NCBI GenBank assembly: GCA_009845835.1 | Contig: VXYV01000063.1 | Location: 1 to 54,341 of the forward strand | Direction: 5' to 3' | Source of the DNA: Gammaproteobacteria bacterium | GTDB lineage: Bacteria; Pseudomonadota; Gammaproteobacteria; Pseudomonadales; Azotimanducaceae | Length of the DNA: 54,341 nucleotides | Shown here: positions 1 through 8,714 of the stretch, in pieces | Layout: every line of letters starts with the position of its first letter | Numbering within the stretch: position 1 is the first letter of the stretch | Notes under the pieces: generated by a model | What the model saw: only the letters and a program-made list of their open reading frames with translations | Told to the model about the DNA's origin: nothing | The model's database searches: none | Made by a program: the position numbers and the translations under genes

Positions 1-345
1 TAGACATCGATTCGAATTCACAAAAGAGTCGACTTGTCGATGACATATTTGGGTCAAGGCTTCACCGGAGCAGCTAGCGGTAAGTTTGGAAGAGTAATAG
101 GACTGTCATTGGGAAAGAGTCTTTATGCGACAACTTTGGGCAGTTAATGGTCGCCGTTTGACTGATGGGTCAGTTGTGCTTACTGACATGTAAGCATTTC
201 CATGCCATCCTCCATTTTTCGACGGCTTGGGCGGACAAATGGGAACACCAACGAACGTATTTATTTGATTGTGAGGTGAGTTCTTGGTTGGCGTTCTATC
301 AATTTATCTTAGAAGGGGTTGATCTACCTGAACTTAACTAACCTG
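1..345. other. Gene-free stretch upstream of the rpsF leader
   Basis: I see no convincing reading frame, tRNA or known RNA here. The only local structure is a short inverted repeat, GTCAGT (169-174) and ACTGAC (182-187), with a 7-base loop. A promoter for the rpsF operon should lie here or just downstream, but I find no good -35/-10 pair; the best is TTGGTT about 15 bases before TATCTT near 283-310, which is weak. The stretch may be the remnant end of a gene lying outside the window. Confidence 0.4.
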
Positions 346-453
346 CTGAGCGGCTTTGTGCGGCCTTGGTTCCCGTCATCAATACGGGAACAGGGATCCT
401 GTGGGCCGCACTCAGTGGGGGCGAAAACTCGGCGGAAACCGACCGTTATTCGC
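346..453 (+). promoter_or_regulatory. Structured 5' leader RNA of the rpsF operon (candidate S6:S18 autoregulatory leader)
   Basis: Seen directly: an 8-bp stem GTGCGGCC (358-365) with GGCCGCAC (404-411) encloses two hairpins. The first is an 8-bp stem, 369-376 with 384-391, and a 7-base loop. The second is a small stem around 391-401 with loop GAT. This makes a three-way junction, extendable by TGA/TCA (347-349 with 412-414). Next to it GCGAA (421-425) pairs with TTCGC (449-453), enclosing CGGCGG-AAA-CCG-A-CCG. Known: the S6:S18 complex represses its own operon through a structured leader with a conserved CCG in many bacteria. Inferred: this is that leader or a lineage-specific substitute. 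The distance to the start codon (about 240 bases) is long, so the link is uncertain. Confidence 0.4.
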
Positions 454-543
454 GCTCATAGAGGAGTAAAATACCACTAGTTAGGGCTCTCAATCAGTAA
501 AAAAAGTTAACAACACAACGATTGATTATAAATTTACCAAGAA

Positions 544-560
544 ATGCAGAATTTCTGCAT
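544..560. repeat. 17-base palindrome in the rpsF upstream region
   Basis: ATGCAGAA (544-551), one centre base, TTCTGCAT (553-560): a perfect 8+1+8 inverted repeat about 130 bases before the rpsF start. As DNA it has the form of an operator for a dimeric regulator; as RNA it can form a 6-bp stem with a 5-base loop. No T-run follows, so it is not an obvious terminator. Confidence 0.4.
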
Positions 561-689
561 GATAAGCGTAAGCAAACGATTTACGTAAAATTACCGAATT
601 GGATCGAATCGATCCTTAGTTAACTCAACTCCTTGTTTCACGAACACGAGCTACGTGGGTCGGAAACAATTTGCCGAAAGGAGATTACC

Positions 690-1421
690 TTGCGACACTA
701 CGAAATTGTGTTCATTGTGCATCCGGACCAATCTGAACAAGTGCCGGGCATGATTGAACGATACCGCGCCATGATTGAACGCGATGGTGGGAAGATCCAT
801 CGTTGTGAAGATTGGGGGCGCCGCCAGCTAGCTTATCCGATTGCGAAGATTCACAAAGGACACTACGTCTTAATGAATGTCGAGGTCGAGAAGTCGGTTA
901 TTGATGAATTAGAGAGCGCGTTTCGCTTCAACGACGCCGTGTTACGGAACTTGATATTGTCGCGTAAGCATACGATTACCGAAATCTCCAAAATTTACGA
1001 AGTTGAATTACGTCAACGTGAGGAAGAAAAAGAGTTAGAACGTCAGCGGGAAGCCGATATGGAAGCGCGTCGGCGCGCGCGCGAAGAGGCTGAAACTGAT
1101 GAAGAATCCGAAGATTCGACCACCGATTCTGCAAACCCAGAAGATTCAGATGAGTCGACAGAATCAGAGCCAGAAGTAACAGAACCGACTGAAGAGTCAG
1201 ATTCAACCGAAACAGAACCTCCGGCGGAGGAAGCAGTTGCTCCAACTAACGACGAAGACGACCCATCGGACGCTGAAAATACAGACGAAGCTGCAGATCC
1301 TGCAGTTGAAGAATCCTCGGACGTCAACGAGAACTCGGATTCCACAGAACCAGAACAACAAGATGAACCCTCCGAATCGACAGAGTCGGAAGAAGTCGAA
1401 GACAAGGAGAAAGACGAATAA
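690..1421 (+). CDS. rpsF: 30S ribosomal protein S6 with long acidic C-terminal extension
   Basis: S6 binds S18 and the central domain of 16S rRNA in the small subunit platform. The start is a TTG at 690, preceded by AAGGAG (678-683, 6-base spacing), giving an N-terminus [12 protein letters not shown] read as M-R-H-Y-E-I; the in-frame ATG at 633 has no such ribosome site and adds residues absent from S6. Residues 1 to about 95 are a standard S6 fold, ending around [16 protein letters not shown] charged helix rich in R and E follows, then about 125 residues made almost only of E, D, S, T, P and A. The protein is 243 residues, against about 100-135 for usual S6. The tail is unlike the short C-terminal glutamates that RimK extends in E. 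coli. The stop codon overlaps the rpsR start (TAATG). priB, which lies between rpsF and rpsR in enterics, is absent. Confidence 0.96.
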   Translation: MRHYEIVFIVHPDQSEQVPGMIERYRAMIERDGGKIHRCEDWGRRQLAYPIAKIHKGHYVLMNVEVEKSVIDELESAFRFNDAVLRNLILSRKHTITEISKIYEVELRQREEEKELERQREADMEARRRAREEAETDEESEDSTTDSANPEDSDESTESEPEVTEPTEESDSTETEPPAEEAVAPTNDEDDPSDAENTDEAADPAVEESSDVNENSDSTEPEQQDEPSESTESEEVEDKEKDE

Positions 1422-1648
1422 TGGCTAGACCAATGAGACGTCGATACGGGTGTCGCTTCACCGCGCTTGGTATCAAAGAAGTTGACTATAAAGATCTGGA
1501 GATGTTAAAACTCTACATCAGTGAAACTGGCAAAATCGCGCCGGCACGTAAGATGGGGACTAGTGCGCGATACCAGCGTCAACTCGCCCGTGCGATTAAA
1601 CGGGCACGGTACCTAGCTTTACTACCCTACACCGATCAACATTCCTAG
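1421..1648 (+). CDS. rpsR: 30S ribosomal protein S18
   Basis: S18 is the partner of S6 in the 30S platform. The 75-residue product shows the family core [17 protein letters not shown] (mid-protein) and the basic C-terminal stretch [20 protein letters not shown], at the usual length. The N-terminus has the basic MARPMRRR start. The start codon overlaps the rpsF stop, so the two binding partners are probably translationally coupled. Nothing is unusual. Confidence 0.98.
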   Translation: MARPMRRRYGCRFTALGIKEVDYKDLEMLKLYISETGKIAPARKMGTSARYQRQLARAIKRARYLALLPYTDQHS

Positions 1649-1661
1649 ATAGGATCCTGAT

Positions 1662-2108
1662 ATGAATGTACTGCTACTAGAACGTGTCGCAAATCTTGGT
1701 GATCTTGGCGACGAAGTCAAAGTAAAAAATGGCTTCGCAAGAAATTACTTGATTCCTCGCGGGTTAGCACTAAAGGCTACTCCCGACAATCGCAAGATTT
1801 TCGAAGATCGCGAAGCAGAATTAAGAGAGAAAGCGATTGCCAAACTACAAGGTGCTGAACAACGTGCCGCACAACTAACTGATTTAACGCTTACGATCCT
1901 GCAACGATCCCTAGGGGAAGGTAGGCTGTATGGTTCGGTTGGTCCCCTTGAGATCTCCAAAGAACTAGTTAATCTGGGGATTGAAGTACACAAAAGCGAA
2001 ATACGCATGCCAAGTGGCGTGATTCGTGAAACTGGTGAATACGATATAGACATTCATATTCACGCCGACGTCTCACGAACGATTCACGTCATTGTAGAAG
2101 CGAGTTAA
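1662..2108 (+). CDS. rplI: 50S ribosomal protein L9
   Basis: L9 is a two-domain protein of the large subunit. The N-terminal RNA-binding domain is clear: MNVLLLERVANLGDLGDEVK, then VKNGFARNYLIPRGLA. A long helix rich in R, E, A and Q (about 55-75) connects to the C-terminal domain with GRLYGSVGPLEI. The length, 148, is typical. It is 13 bases after rpsR in the same operon. The operon is interrupted after this gene: dnaB, the usual next gene, comes only after an opposite-strand methylase gene. Confidence 0.98.
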   Translation: MNVLLLERVANLGDLGDEVKVKNGFARNYLIPRGLALKATPDNRKIFEDREAELREKAIAKLQGAEQRAAQLTDLTLTILQRSLGEGRLYGSVGPLEISKELVNLGIEVHKSEIRMPSGVIRETGEYDIDIHIHADVSRTIHVIVEAS

Positions 2109-2143
2109 CGGCTTCCGAGAACAACTGCTTCGACCTTGCCCAA

Positions 2144-5020
2144 CTAAGATCTTCCTTTGACAGTTGGTTCGTCACACCACCACTGTCGTACTAGTTGTAG
2201 GTGTTCTAGTAATTCGGCAGGCATTTGTAACAAATCAACTAATACCCGGCGATCTAGTTCTTGTCGGGTAGAGTCTTGATGCATTTGATTCATTGGTAAC
2301 ATCTCGCGTTCACTAAATTCGTCGAGAATTTCATACGCTTGTTTCAGTTGAGTTGTTGATAGAACTTTCACGTTAAGAGTCGGGGTGTTCGGAAACGAAC
2401 TCACGGTGTGATCGGCAAGCAAAACTTGAGAACGGTTGCCGAAATACCAATGTAACAACACTCCGAGGGTTGTGTTCGACCACACGACGAACGCTGCTTC
2501 CATTTCGACTGTTTTCATTTGTATGACTGGCCAACATCGTCCACCAATCGTTTTTTCGGTAGTCCAAGCTGCGGTTAGTACCTGAGTAGTCCGAGTCGAA
2601 CGGCTAAAGTGTGCGTGTCCTCGTGCGTTCCATACCTTCATAACTTTAGATTTTTCTTCAGTTTTCGGAATCCCTTCTGAATCCGGTTCTATGGTCAACT
2701 GGATGTCTCGTGTTTTGTTGTGATTCCACAACATCGGATAGGCTGCGTGTTCCGAACAGGGCTCCCGCTTCTTAAAAGGCGAAGTTGAACTGTTGGCTAT
2801 ATTCATGCTATTCTGGGAAATACCATCAATAACTACCTTAACACTACATATTGGAACTTCGAAATCAGTAGTTGTGCGTGGTAATAGAAGTACTCCATGC
2901 GAAAGGTGGTGAGTGATCTGTGCCAACTCCAATCGCCTCATGCCAACAGCCAACCACTGTCTACTGTCATTTCTCGATACTTTGATCGCTGACCCGACTA
3001 TTTGTTCACCTATCTTTATCTTCGTTCCACCGGTTAACACCTGGTCATCCAAGCACGAAAGTGCTTCTTGATCGCGTAGAATTTTCGCAACTTCATAACT
3101 CTCAAAATTGTTGTCCGGACACCGATCCAAGACAATGAACACCGTATGAGTTGATGAGTGCCCTTTTCGAGCCACAACGAGTAGATCTGGAAAGTCAGAG
3201 TCAGCACTAAAAGCGCGGTTTCGATCTGAACTGTCGGCGATACTCGCGACAATTAAATCTCCGTATTGGCTGTTAATTAGGTCACGTGTCTTCTTCCACG
3301 AAATACCAATCGCCGCCGATAACGGAATCACAACCGCCATGCGACCACCTGCACGCAGCATGTAGTCAACTACTGCCATGAATGAACTACCGATACCAGC
3401 ATAACCATGTCGGCAAGTATTACGAAAGAGATGTTTCTCACGTTTCGCCATCAGTTGCTGTTCCTGCTTAGACGTACCCAACCCTCGGAATTGTTTAACG
3501 TGACGACCTTTACGATCCCAATCCGAACCAGCCCGCGTAAACGGTGGATTCATAATGACCAACTTTTGGCTCCTATCACGAATGATTAATTCATTCTCCT
3601 TTGCTCGCCCCGATGAAGTGATGAGTTCCTTCGTTTGATACAGTGGTAAAACACCGCTGTGTAATCTATCTATCAATTCCAGCGACCCTAACCGCACATC
3701 ATCGATAGAGGTTACTTCTCTGTCGGTAATTTTGCCATATTGAGGAACCACCACGCGACTATGGATGTAAAACTCAGTCGGATAAACACTCGATAACATC
3801 GACGCAGTCAACTGGGCTGCCGACGGGACGATGTCTGCTGCATTGAGATTGTGTTCCATCATGCGACGGTGCAAAGATTTAGGGTTCTCACCACCGGCTA
3901 ACTGTTGCAATACCGACAGACGTTTGTAGGCAGCGTGAATCAGAGTACCAGTACCACAAGCAAAGTCTGCGATTGAAAAATTCTGATATTCAGACGGATT
4001 ACTCCACTCTGGAATTGCTAAACAAGCAAGGAGATTAGCTGCACTAGGTCTTGTATAAAAAGTCGCTAAATATTTTCGATCGGTAATAAATCGTTGAAAT
4101 ACAACGCCCGATAAATCTTCCGAATTGACTATACCGAGCTTCATTAACTCTTCTGTATAAGTCTTGATGATCTTGATTAACTCCAAAGCTCCAGTCGGAC
4201 TATGGATGGAGTCGAGCAGCTGCCGCGCAAGGTTAAAAATCGGCCAGTAATTGATGCTCAAGATCTCGTCCCATTCCTGAATGAACCCAATTTGACTCAG
4301 TTTTTTCTGCGACTCCATTTGGGCTAAATTACGAATATCGAAATTCTCTGCTAACTGTTGTTGAAACACCACCGCGTTTATCAGTATGGTCGCAACCATT
4401 CCCATCATTTGCGTGAGAACGTCTTCCTGATCGGTCGCGGTTGGGAAATCTTGATTTAGAATTGTGGCAATTTTCACGACACTGTGATCATTTTGTGCAA
4501 CTTTGCTTTTAAGCACTGATGCTGCATCCACTACATAGTGTTCAAGGGTCGCAATCGATCGTTTAAGTGCTTCAGTAGGAACCCCGGAATTGAGGATAAA
4601 CCATACAAGATCATGTAAATTTCCCTTAACATACCCACTTGCGGGGTAACGAGATTTTTGGGACCACAAGGCATATTCGAAAGAAGTTTGCCGTAACTGA
4701 GCCCTTGCGCTAGCGATACCAATGCTGCTTTTCAGTGATGCGTCGGAAACTAATGCAATCACTCGGTCGATTTCAATACCATTATCTGACAGCTGCAAAC
4801 CTAGTCTAGATTGCGCCTCTTGCTCAATCGAATATGCTGGAGCATATTCGTGCTCAATGATTACAGGTAGCTTTCCGGGTACTTGTACAACAATGTCAGG
4901 TTGGAGGGATGTTCGACCGCGAATAACATTTGTTGATTCTGAAGTGACCCGCCAATCTGACATCAATGCTTCTAGCTCTTCGGCTAGGATTGTGTTCAAA
5001 CTTGGTTCAGTCAGACTCAT
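2144..5020 (-). CDS. N6-adenine DNA methylase with N-terminal nuclease-like region (type IIG/ISP-like restriction-modification protein)
   Basis: Seen: motif I DFACGTGTL near residue 353, motif IV NPPF near residue 492, the signature order of N6-adenine methylases of the type I/IIG class. The N-terminus has PDIVVQVP (about 41-48) followed by PVIIEHEY, which resembles a PD-(D/E)XK nuclease core but with E-x-E in place of E-x-K. The remaining 400 residues after motif IV probably hold target recognition. The protein is 958 residues and no separate specificity or restriction subunit lies next to it, so a single-chain restriction-modification enzyme is likely; an orphan methylase or a BREX/DISARM-type stray methylase is possible. 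It lies on the strand opposite to the surrounding rplI and dnaB, tail-to-tail with rplI, and splits a block that is usually contiguous, which suggests acquisition. Confidence 0.75.
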   Translation of the reverse strand: MSLTEPSLNTILAEELEALMSDWRVTSESTNVIRGRTSLQPDIVVQVPGKLPVIIEHEYAPAYSIEQEAQSRLGLQLSDNGIEIDRVIALVSDASLKSSIGIASARAQLRQTSFEYALWSQKSRYPASGYVKGNLHDLVWFILNSGVPTEALKRSIATLEHYVVDAASVLKSKVAQNDHSVVKIATILNQDFPTATDQEDVLTQMMGMVATILINAVVFQQQLAENFDIRNLAQMESQKKLSQIGFIQEWDEILSINYWPIFNLARQLLDSIHSPTGALELIKIIKTYTEELMKLGIVNSEDLSGVVFQRFITDRKYLATFYTRPSAANLLACLAIPEWSNPSEYQNFSIADFACGTGTLIHAAYKRLSVLQQLAGGENPKSLHRRMMEHNLNAADIVPSAAQLTASMLSSVYPTEFYIHSRVVVPQYGKITDREVTSIDDVRLGSLELIDRLHSGVLPLYQTKELITSSGRAKENELIIRDRSQKLVIMNPPFTRAGSDWDRKGRHVKQFRGLGTSKQEQQLMAKREKHLFRNTCRHGYAGIGSSFMAVVDYMLRAGGRMAVVIPLSAAIGISWKKTRDLINSQYGDLIVASIADSSDRNRAFSADSDFPDLLVVARKGHSSTHTVFIVLDRCPDNNFESYEVAKILRDQEALSCLDDQVLTGGTKIKIGEQIVGSAIKVSRNDSRQWLAVGMRRLELAQITHHLSHGVLLLPRTTTDFEVPICSVKVVIDGISQNSMNIANSSTSPFKKREPCSEHAAYPMLWNHNKTRDIQLTIEPDSEGIPKTEEKSKVMKVWNARGHAHFSRSTRTTQVLTAAWTTEKTIGGRCWPVIQMKTVEMEAAFVVWSNTTLGVLLHWYFGNRSQVLLADHTVSSFPNTPTLNVKVLSTTQLKQAYEILDEFSEREMLPMNQMHQDSTRQELDRRVLVDLLQMPAELLEHLQLVRQWWCDEPTVKGRS

Positions 5021-5256
5021 ACCGGGGGGATTGCTTATGTCAATCGATTTGTTTGTTTCGCAGTCTATGATTGTACATTACTCGAATTGTTCATAATAAA
5101 GACTCTCGTTACTAGGTGCTCGGTCCCAAAATCCCAAAACATCTAAACTCTTTAGAGCAACGTCTTCGATCTCATGTGAATCTTTTGTAGGGGTAAAAAT
5201 TTCCAAACTTTAAACGCTATTTTTCCACAAGGTTTTCCAGTACACACAGTCGAAAC

Positions 5257-5285
5257 TTGTTAAGTTCTACACAATATAGTATGAT
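5257..5285 (+). promoter_or_regulatory. Candidate sigma70 promoter of dnaB
   Basis: TTGTTA (5257-5262), 17-base spacer, TATGAT (5280-5285). Both boxes fit the consensus and the position, about 90 bases before dnaB, is sensible because dnaB is now cut off from the rpsF operon by the inserted gene. The rest of the 357-base gap 5021-5377 is AT-rich; TTTTCCACA at 5221-5229 resembles a DnaA box with one mismatch but stands alone. Confidence 0.5.
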
Positions 5286-5377
5286 TAAACAAGGAAAGTG
5301 TTGAATTATTAATCACAGTTTGGTTTAATGTAAGTAGCACGATTTACTCTTTCAATATTCACGGATGAATAAACACC

Positions 5378-7006
5378 ATGCAAACCAACCAAGAAGATCT
5401 AGACGGCGACCAAAATCCAGATCAAGACTTAGAAAGTCAAGAGCAAGATTTAGAGAACGAACTCTACGACACCTCCGAGTTAGAAGACAACGTCACCGAA
5501 TCTAGTTTCGAACTCGACGACGGGGTTTACAACCTCGAAGCGGAACGAGCGATTCTCGCTTGTCTCATGGAAGACGAAACGGCTTGGGACCGATTGACCG
5601 GGTTGATCAAAGAAGCTGACTTCTACGACTACCGCAACCGGAAAATATTCGAAACGATTCAAACTTTAGCAAATCAAAATCGTCCCACTGACGAAATTTC
5701 CGTCGTAAATTCCTTAAAGGATTCAAACACACTCGAAAAAGCCGGCGGGAGAGACTATGTCGGAGATTTAATTCTCACCTTACACGATTCGTATCGTTTA
5801 CTTGACTACAAAGACATCGTACGAACACGTACGATTCGGCGAGAGCTAATTCGCGCCTCTGATAATGTCCGTGCCATTGCAACTCAACCGGATAATAAAT
5901 CGGTAACAGAGATTCTGACAGAGTCTGAAGTAGAAATCCTGCGAGTTGGTGGCCGTATCGTCGACGAACGCGCGGTAACTAATCTACGCAATGAAGCTGA
6001 TGGTGTAATTGAACAAGTTCGCGAAATGGAAAAACGTGGTGGACGCATTCCAGGTTTGGAATCAGGTTATCACGGCCTAGACGAACTTACCTCGGGGTTC
6101 CGCGATAACGACTTAATCATTATTGCGGCACGTCCCGGGATGGGAAAAACAGCATTTTCACTTAACGTGTGTACAAATATTGCCCTAAATACTCATCAGC
6201 CAATGCTGTTTTTCTCGTTAGAACAAGATCGAGATCAGTTGATTCGTCGGATGTTCGCGGCCATCGCTGGTGTCCCCTATCACAAATTGGATCGCGGTGA
6301 GAATCTCACCTCAAAAGACTGGGAACAACTAGAAAGTGCCCGTATTTCACTCTCTGAAACCGAATTTTTTATCGTGGATAAACCCGGAACGACGGTCGAT
6401 GAAATGCGCGCCCACATCCGTCGCGTCAATCGTCATCTAGCGTCAACATTTAACACTGAGCAAGATGCACACAAGAACAGATTAGCCATGGTCGTGGTGG
6501 ACTATCTGCAACTCATCACACCAGGTAAAAATTACAACAGTCGCGTAATCGAGTTAGGGAGTGTTTCGCGGGCTTTGAAAGCTATGGCTAAGGAATTCAA
6601 AATTCCTGTGATTAGCGTCGCACAGCTCAATCGAAATGTGGAAAACCGCGAAAACAAACGTCCGCGTATGGCTGATTTACGCGACAGTGGAGAAATTGAG
6701 CAAGACGCTGATTTAATCCTTTTCATTTATCGTGACGACGAATACGACAAGGAATCACCCTACCCAGGTAAGGCTGAAATTATCGTAGGCAAACATCGAA
6801 ATGGTCCTTGTGGTGAAGTACGGTTGGACTTCAAACATACTCTAATGAAGTTTTCTAATGAAGGTGAAGACGCATACCGTGCTAATGTATCGCCTCAAAT
6901 GAGTACTGCTGTACCTGTCGTATCGGTCGAGGATCCTGAATTTCACGACGAGGACAAATATCAACGAGAAGATCCTTCAGAGGACTCAGACGGACCACCC
7001 TTCTGA
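5378..7006 (+). CDS. dnaB: Replicative DNA helicase DnaB
   Basis: DnaB is the hexameric 5'-3' helicase of the replication fork. The N-terminal domain begins at NLEAERAILACLMEDE (about residue 50) and covers roughly 50-150. The RecA-like ATPase domain has Walker A RPGMGKTAFS, Walker B-like VVVDYLQLI and the DnaB signature RDSGEIEQDADLILFIYR. The protein is 542 residues against about 470 in E. coli. The excess is an N-terminal segment of about 45 residues made largely of D, E, Q and N, and an acidic C-terminal tail ending EDSDGPPF. No strong ribosome site precedes the ATG at 5378, and because the first residues are low-complexity the true start could be further in. The gene normally follows rplI directly. 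Confidence 0.97.
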   Translation: MQTNQEDLDGDQNPDQDLESQEQDLENELYDTSELEDNVTESSFELDDGVYNLEAERAILACLMEDETAWDRLTGLIKEADFYDYRNRKIFETIQTLANQNRPTDEISVVNSLKDSNTLEKAGGRDYVGDLILTLHDSYRLLDYKDIVRTRTIRRELIRASDNVRAIATQPDNKSVTEILTESEVEILRVGGRIVDERAVTNLRNEADGVIEQVREMEKRGGRIPGLESGYHGLDELTSGFRDNDLIIIAARPGMGKTAFSLNVCTNIALNTHQPMLFFSLEQDRDQLIRRMFAAIAGVPYHKLDRGENLTSKDWEQLESARISLSETEFFIVDKPGTTVDEMRAHIRRVNRHLASTFNTEQDAHKNRLAMVVVDYLQLITPGKNYNSRVIELGSVSRALKAMAKEFKIPVISVAQLNRNVENRENKRPRMADLRDSGEIEQDADLILFIYRDDEYDKESPYPGKAEIIVGKHRNGPCGEVRLDFKHTLMKFSNEGEDAYRANVSPQMSTAVPVVSVEDPEFHDEDKYQREDPSEDSDGPPF

Positions 7007-7012
7007 TCTAGG

Positions 7013-7031
7013 TCGGTACTGTTTGTACCGA
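7013..7031 (+). terminator. Hairpin just after dnaB
   Basis: TCGGTAC (7013-7019) pairs perfectly with GTACCGA (7025-7031) around a 5-base loop, 7 bases after the dnaB stop. Only TT follows, without a real T-run, so termination would be weak; an mRNA-end stabilising hairpin is an alternative. Confidence 0.35.
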
Positions 7032-7161
7032 TTGAGTCAGACTGGGCAGTGAGGACGACACCACTTTGTCGCGATTCTCACGAAGAATTGCAAAGACAAT
7101 TCTAACATGTTTATTTGTATACGTATAATAAACAGTAACCTTTAATATATCCTTCATTGCC

Positions 7162-8529
7162 ATGAAAACGAAAACAGTCTATGTCTGCAACCAATGTGGT
7201 GCGTCTCACACCAAATGGCAAGGACAATGTTCGATCTGTGATGAATGGAACTGTCTTGATGAACTGACAGTGGAACGAAAAAGCGCAACCGCGCGTTCCG
7301 GGATAGTTCCTGATACGGCAAACATCACGAGACTGGCAGAAGTACAACTTCAAGCAACGCAGCGAATCCAGACTGAAATACAAGAACTTGATCGCGTGCT
7401 AGGTGGTGGCTTGGTCGAAGGGTCGGTTATCCTCATTGGTGGTAATCCTGGCGCCGGTAAATCTTCACTGCTCCTGCAAATGATTAACGAACTGGCAACA
7501 AAGGAACTAGCCTGTCTGTATGTGAGTGGTGAAGAGTCGGTACAACAGATCGCCGGGCGAGCTGTGCGATTCGGCATCTCTAATCAGAATATTCAACTCG
7601 CCTCTCTAACCAATGTCGCAGAAGTTGTCGATCTAGTTAATCGAGAAAAACCCGCAGTCGTTGTCATTGATTCCATCCAAGTTATGTACTCAGAACATAG
7701 TGAAAGTGCACCGGGTAGTGTCTCACAAGTACGCGACTGCGCCAGCCAACTCATCCGAATCGCGAAACAAACTGCAACGACGTTTGTATTAGTTGGTCAT
7801 GTAACTAAGGAAGGGAATCTAGCAGGTCCAAAAGTCCTGGAACATATGATTGACTGTTTTGTCATGTTGGACTCACCTGTCGGGAGTCGCTTTCGAACAC
7901 TACGCGGAGTAAAAAACCGGTTCGGGGCGGTGAATGAACTCGGTGTATTCGCCATGACCGATAAGGGTTTAAAAGAAGTGACGAACCCATCCGCAATATT
8001 TTTAGAGAACACTGGAGATCCAGCACCTGGTAGTGTAGTAACCGTGACCTGGGAAGGAACTCGACCACTGCTTGTAGAGATTCAAGCCTTAGTCGACGAT
8101 GTTCAAGGTGGTTATCCTCGCCGCGTTGCAGTTGGTCTCGATGCCCAAAGACTTGCAATGTTATTAGCAGTCATGCATCGACATTGTGGTATATCGATTG
8201 CTGATCAAGATGTGTTTGCAAACGTAACCGGGGGAATTCGTGTAATTGAAACAGCGGTCGATTTAGCGACCTTGGTTTCCGTTTATTCAAGCTTTCGAAA
8301 TCGTCCGATCCCACGAGATTTGGTTGTCTTTGGCGAGCTAGGACTGACCGGGGAAATTCGTCCGGTTCCGAACGGACAGGAACGTCTCCGGGAAGTAAAG
8401 AAGCATGGTTTTACGCAAGCGATCGTACCTGTCGCTAATCGCGCGAAACGACCGGTCGAAGGAATAGAAGTTGCATACGTCCAATCACTGAGTGCTGCTT
8501 TAGATAAGATTCAAGAAGTACTACTCTGA
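7162..8529 (+). CDS. radA: DNA repair/branch migration protein RadA
   Basis: RadA (Sms) is a RecA-like helicase acting in branch migration during recombination. The order of domains is complete: N-terminal C4 zinc finger (CNQCG then CSICDEWNC, residues about 9-30), RecA-like core with Walker A GGNPGAGKSSLL near residue 95, the RadA signature KNRFG near 250, and a C-terminal Lon-protease-like domain with GGIRVIETAVDLA and GELGLTGEIRPV. The length, 455, is normal. It follows dnaB in the same direction after a 155-base gap. Confidence 0.97.
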   Translation: MKTKTVYVCNQCGASHTKWQGQCSICDEWNCLDELTVERKSATARSGIVPDTANITRLAEVQLQATQRIQTEIQELDRVLGGGLVEGSVILIGGNPGAGKSSLLLQMINELATKELACLYVSGEESVQQIAGRAVRFGISNQNIQLASLTNVAEVVDLVNREKPAVVVIDSIQVMYSEHSESAPGSVSQVRDCASQLIRIAKQTATTFVLVGHVTKEGNLAGPKVLEHMIDCFVMLDSPVGSRFRTLRGVKNRFGAVNELGVFAMTDKGLKEVTNPSAIFLENTGDPAPGSVVTVTWEGTRPLLVEIQALVDDVQGGYPRRVAVGLDAQRLAMLLAVMHRHCGISIADQDVFANVTGGIRVIETAVDLATLVSVYSSFRNRPIPRDLVVFGELGLTGEIRPVPNGQERLREVKKHGFTQAIVPVANRAKRPVEGIEVAYVQSLSAALDKIQEVLL

Positions 8530-8714
8530 GCACAGTGGTTGCGGAAATTGTTCAGGTCTCAGATCTTGTCAAACATAGCGTCAGATCGTCGGTAGTGGAC
8601 GTCTAATTCTATTCGAAAGTCTTGAGTGAACATTAAGCTCTAACAAGAAATTTGATTGGCGGAAACTACGATACCTATCGAGCCCTGAATAATCACTATT
8701 CAAGCATACTCTAA

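Noticed and set aside
1043-1405. Long open frame antisense to the rpsF tail
   Set aside because: It is a serine-rich mirror of the acidic GAA/GAC/TCA codons of rpsF; no ribosome site or family pattern.
5221-5229. DnaA-box-like TTTTCCACA before dnaB
   Set aside because: One mismatch, single copy, no AT-rich unwinding region with further boxes; not an origin.
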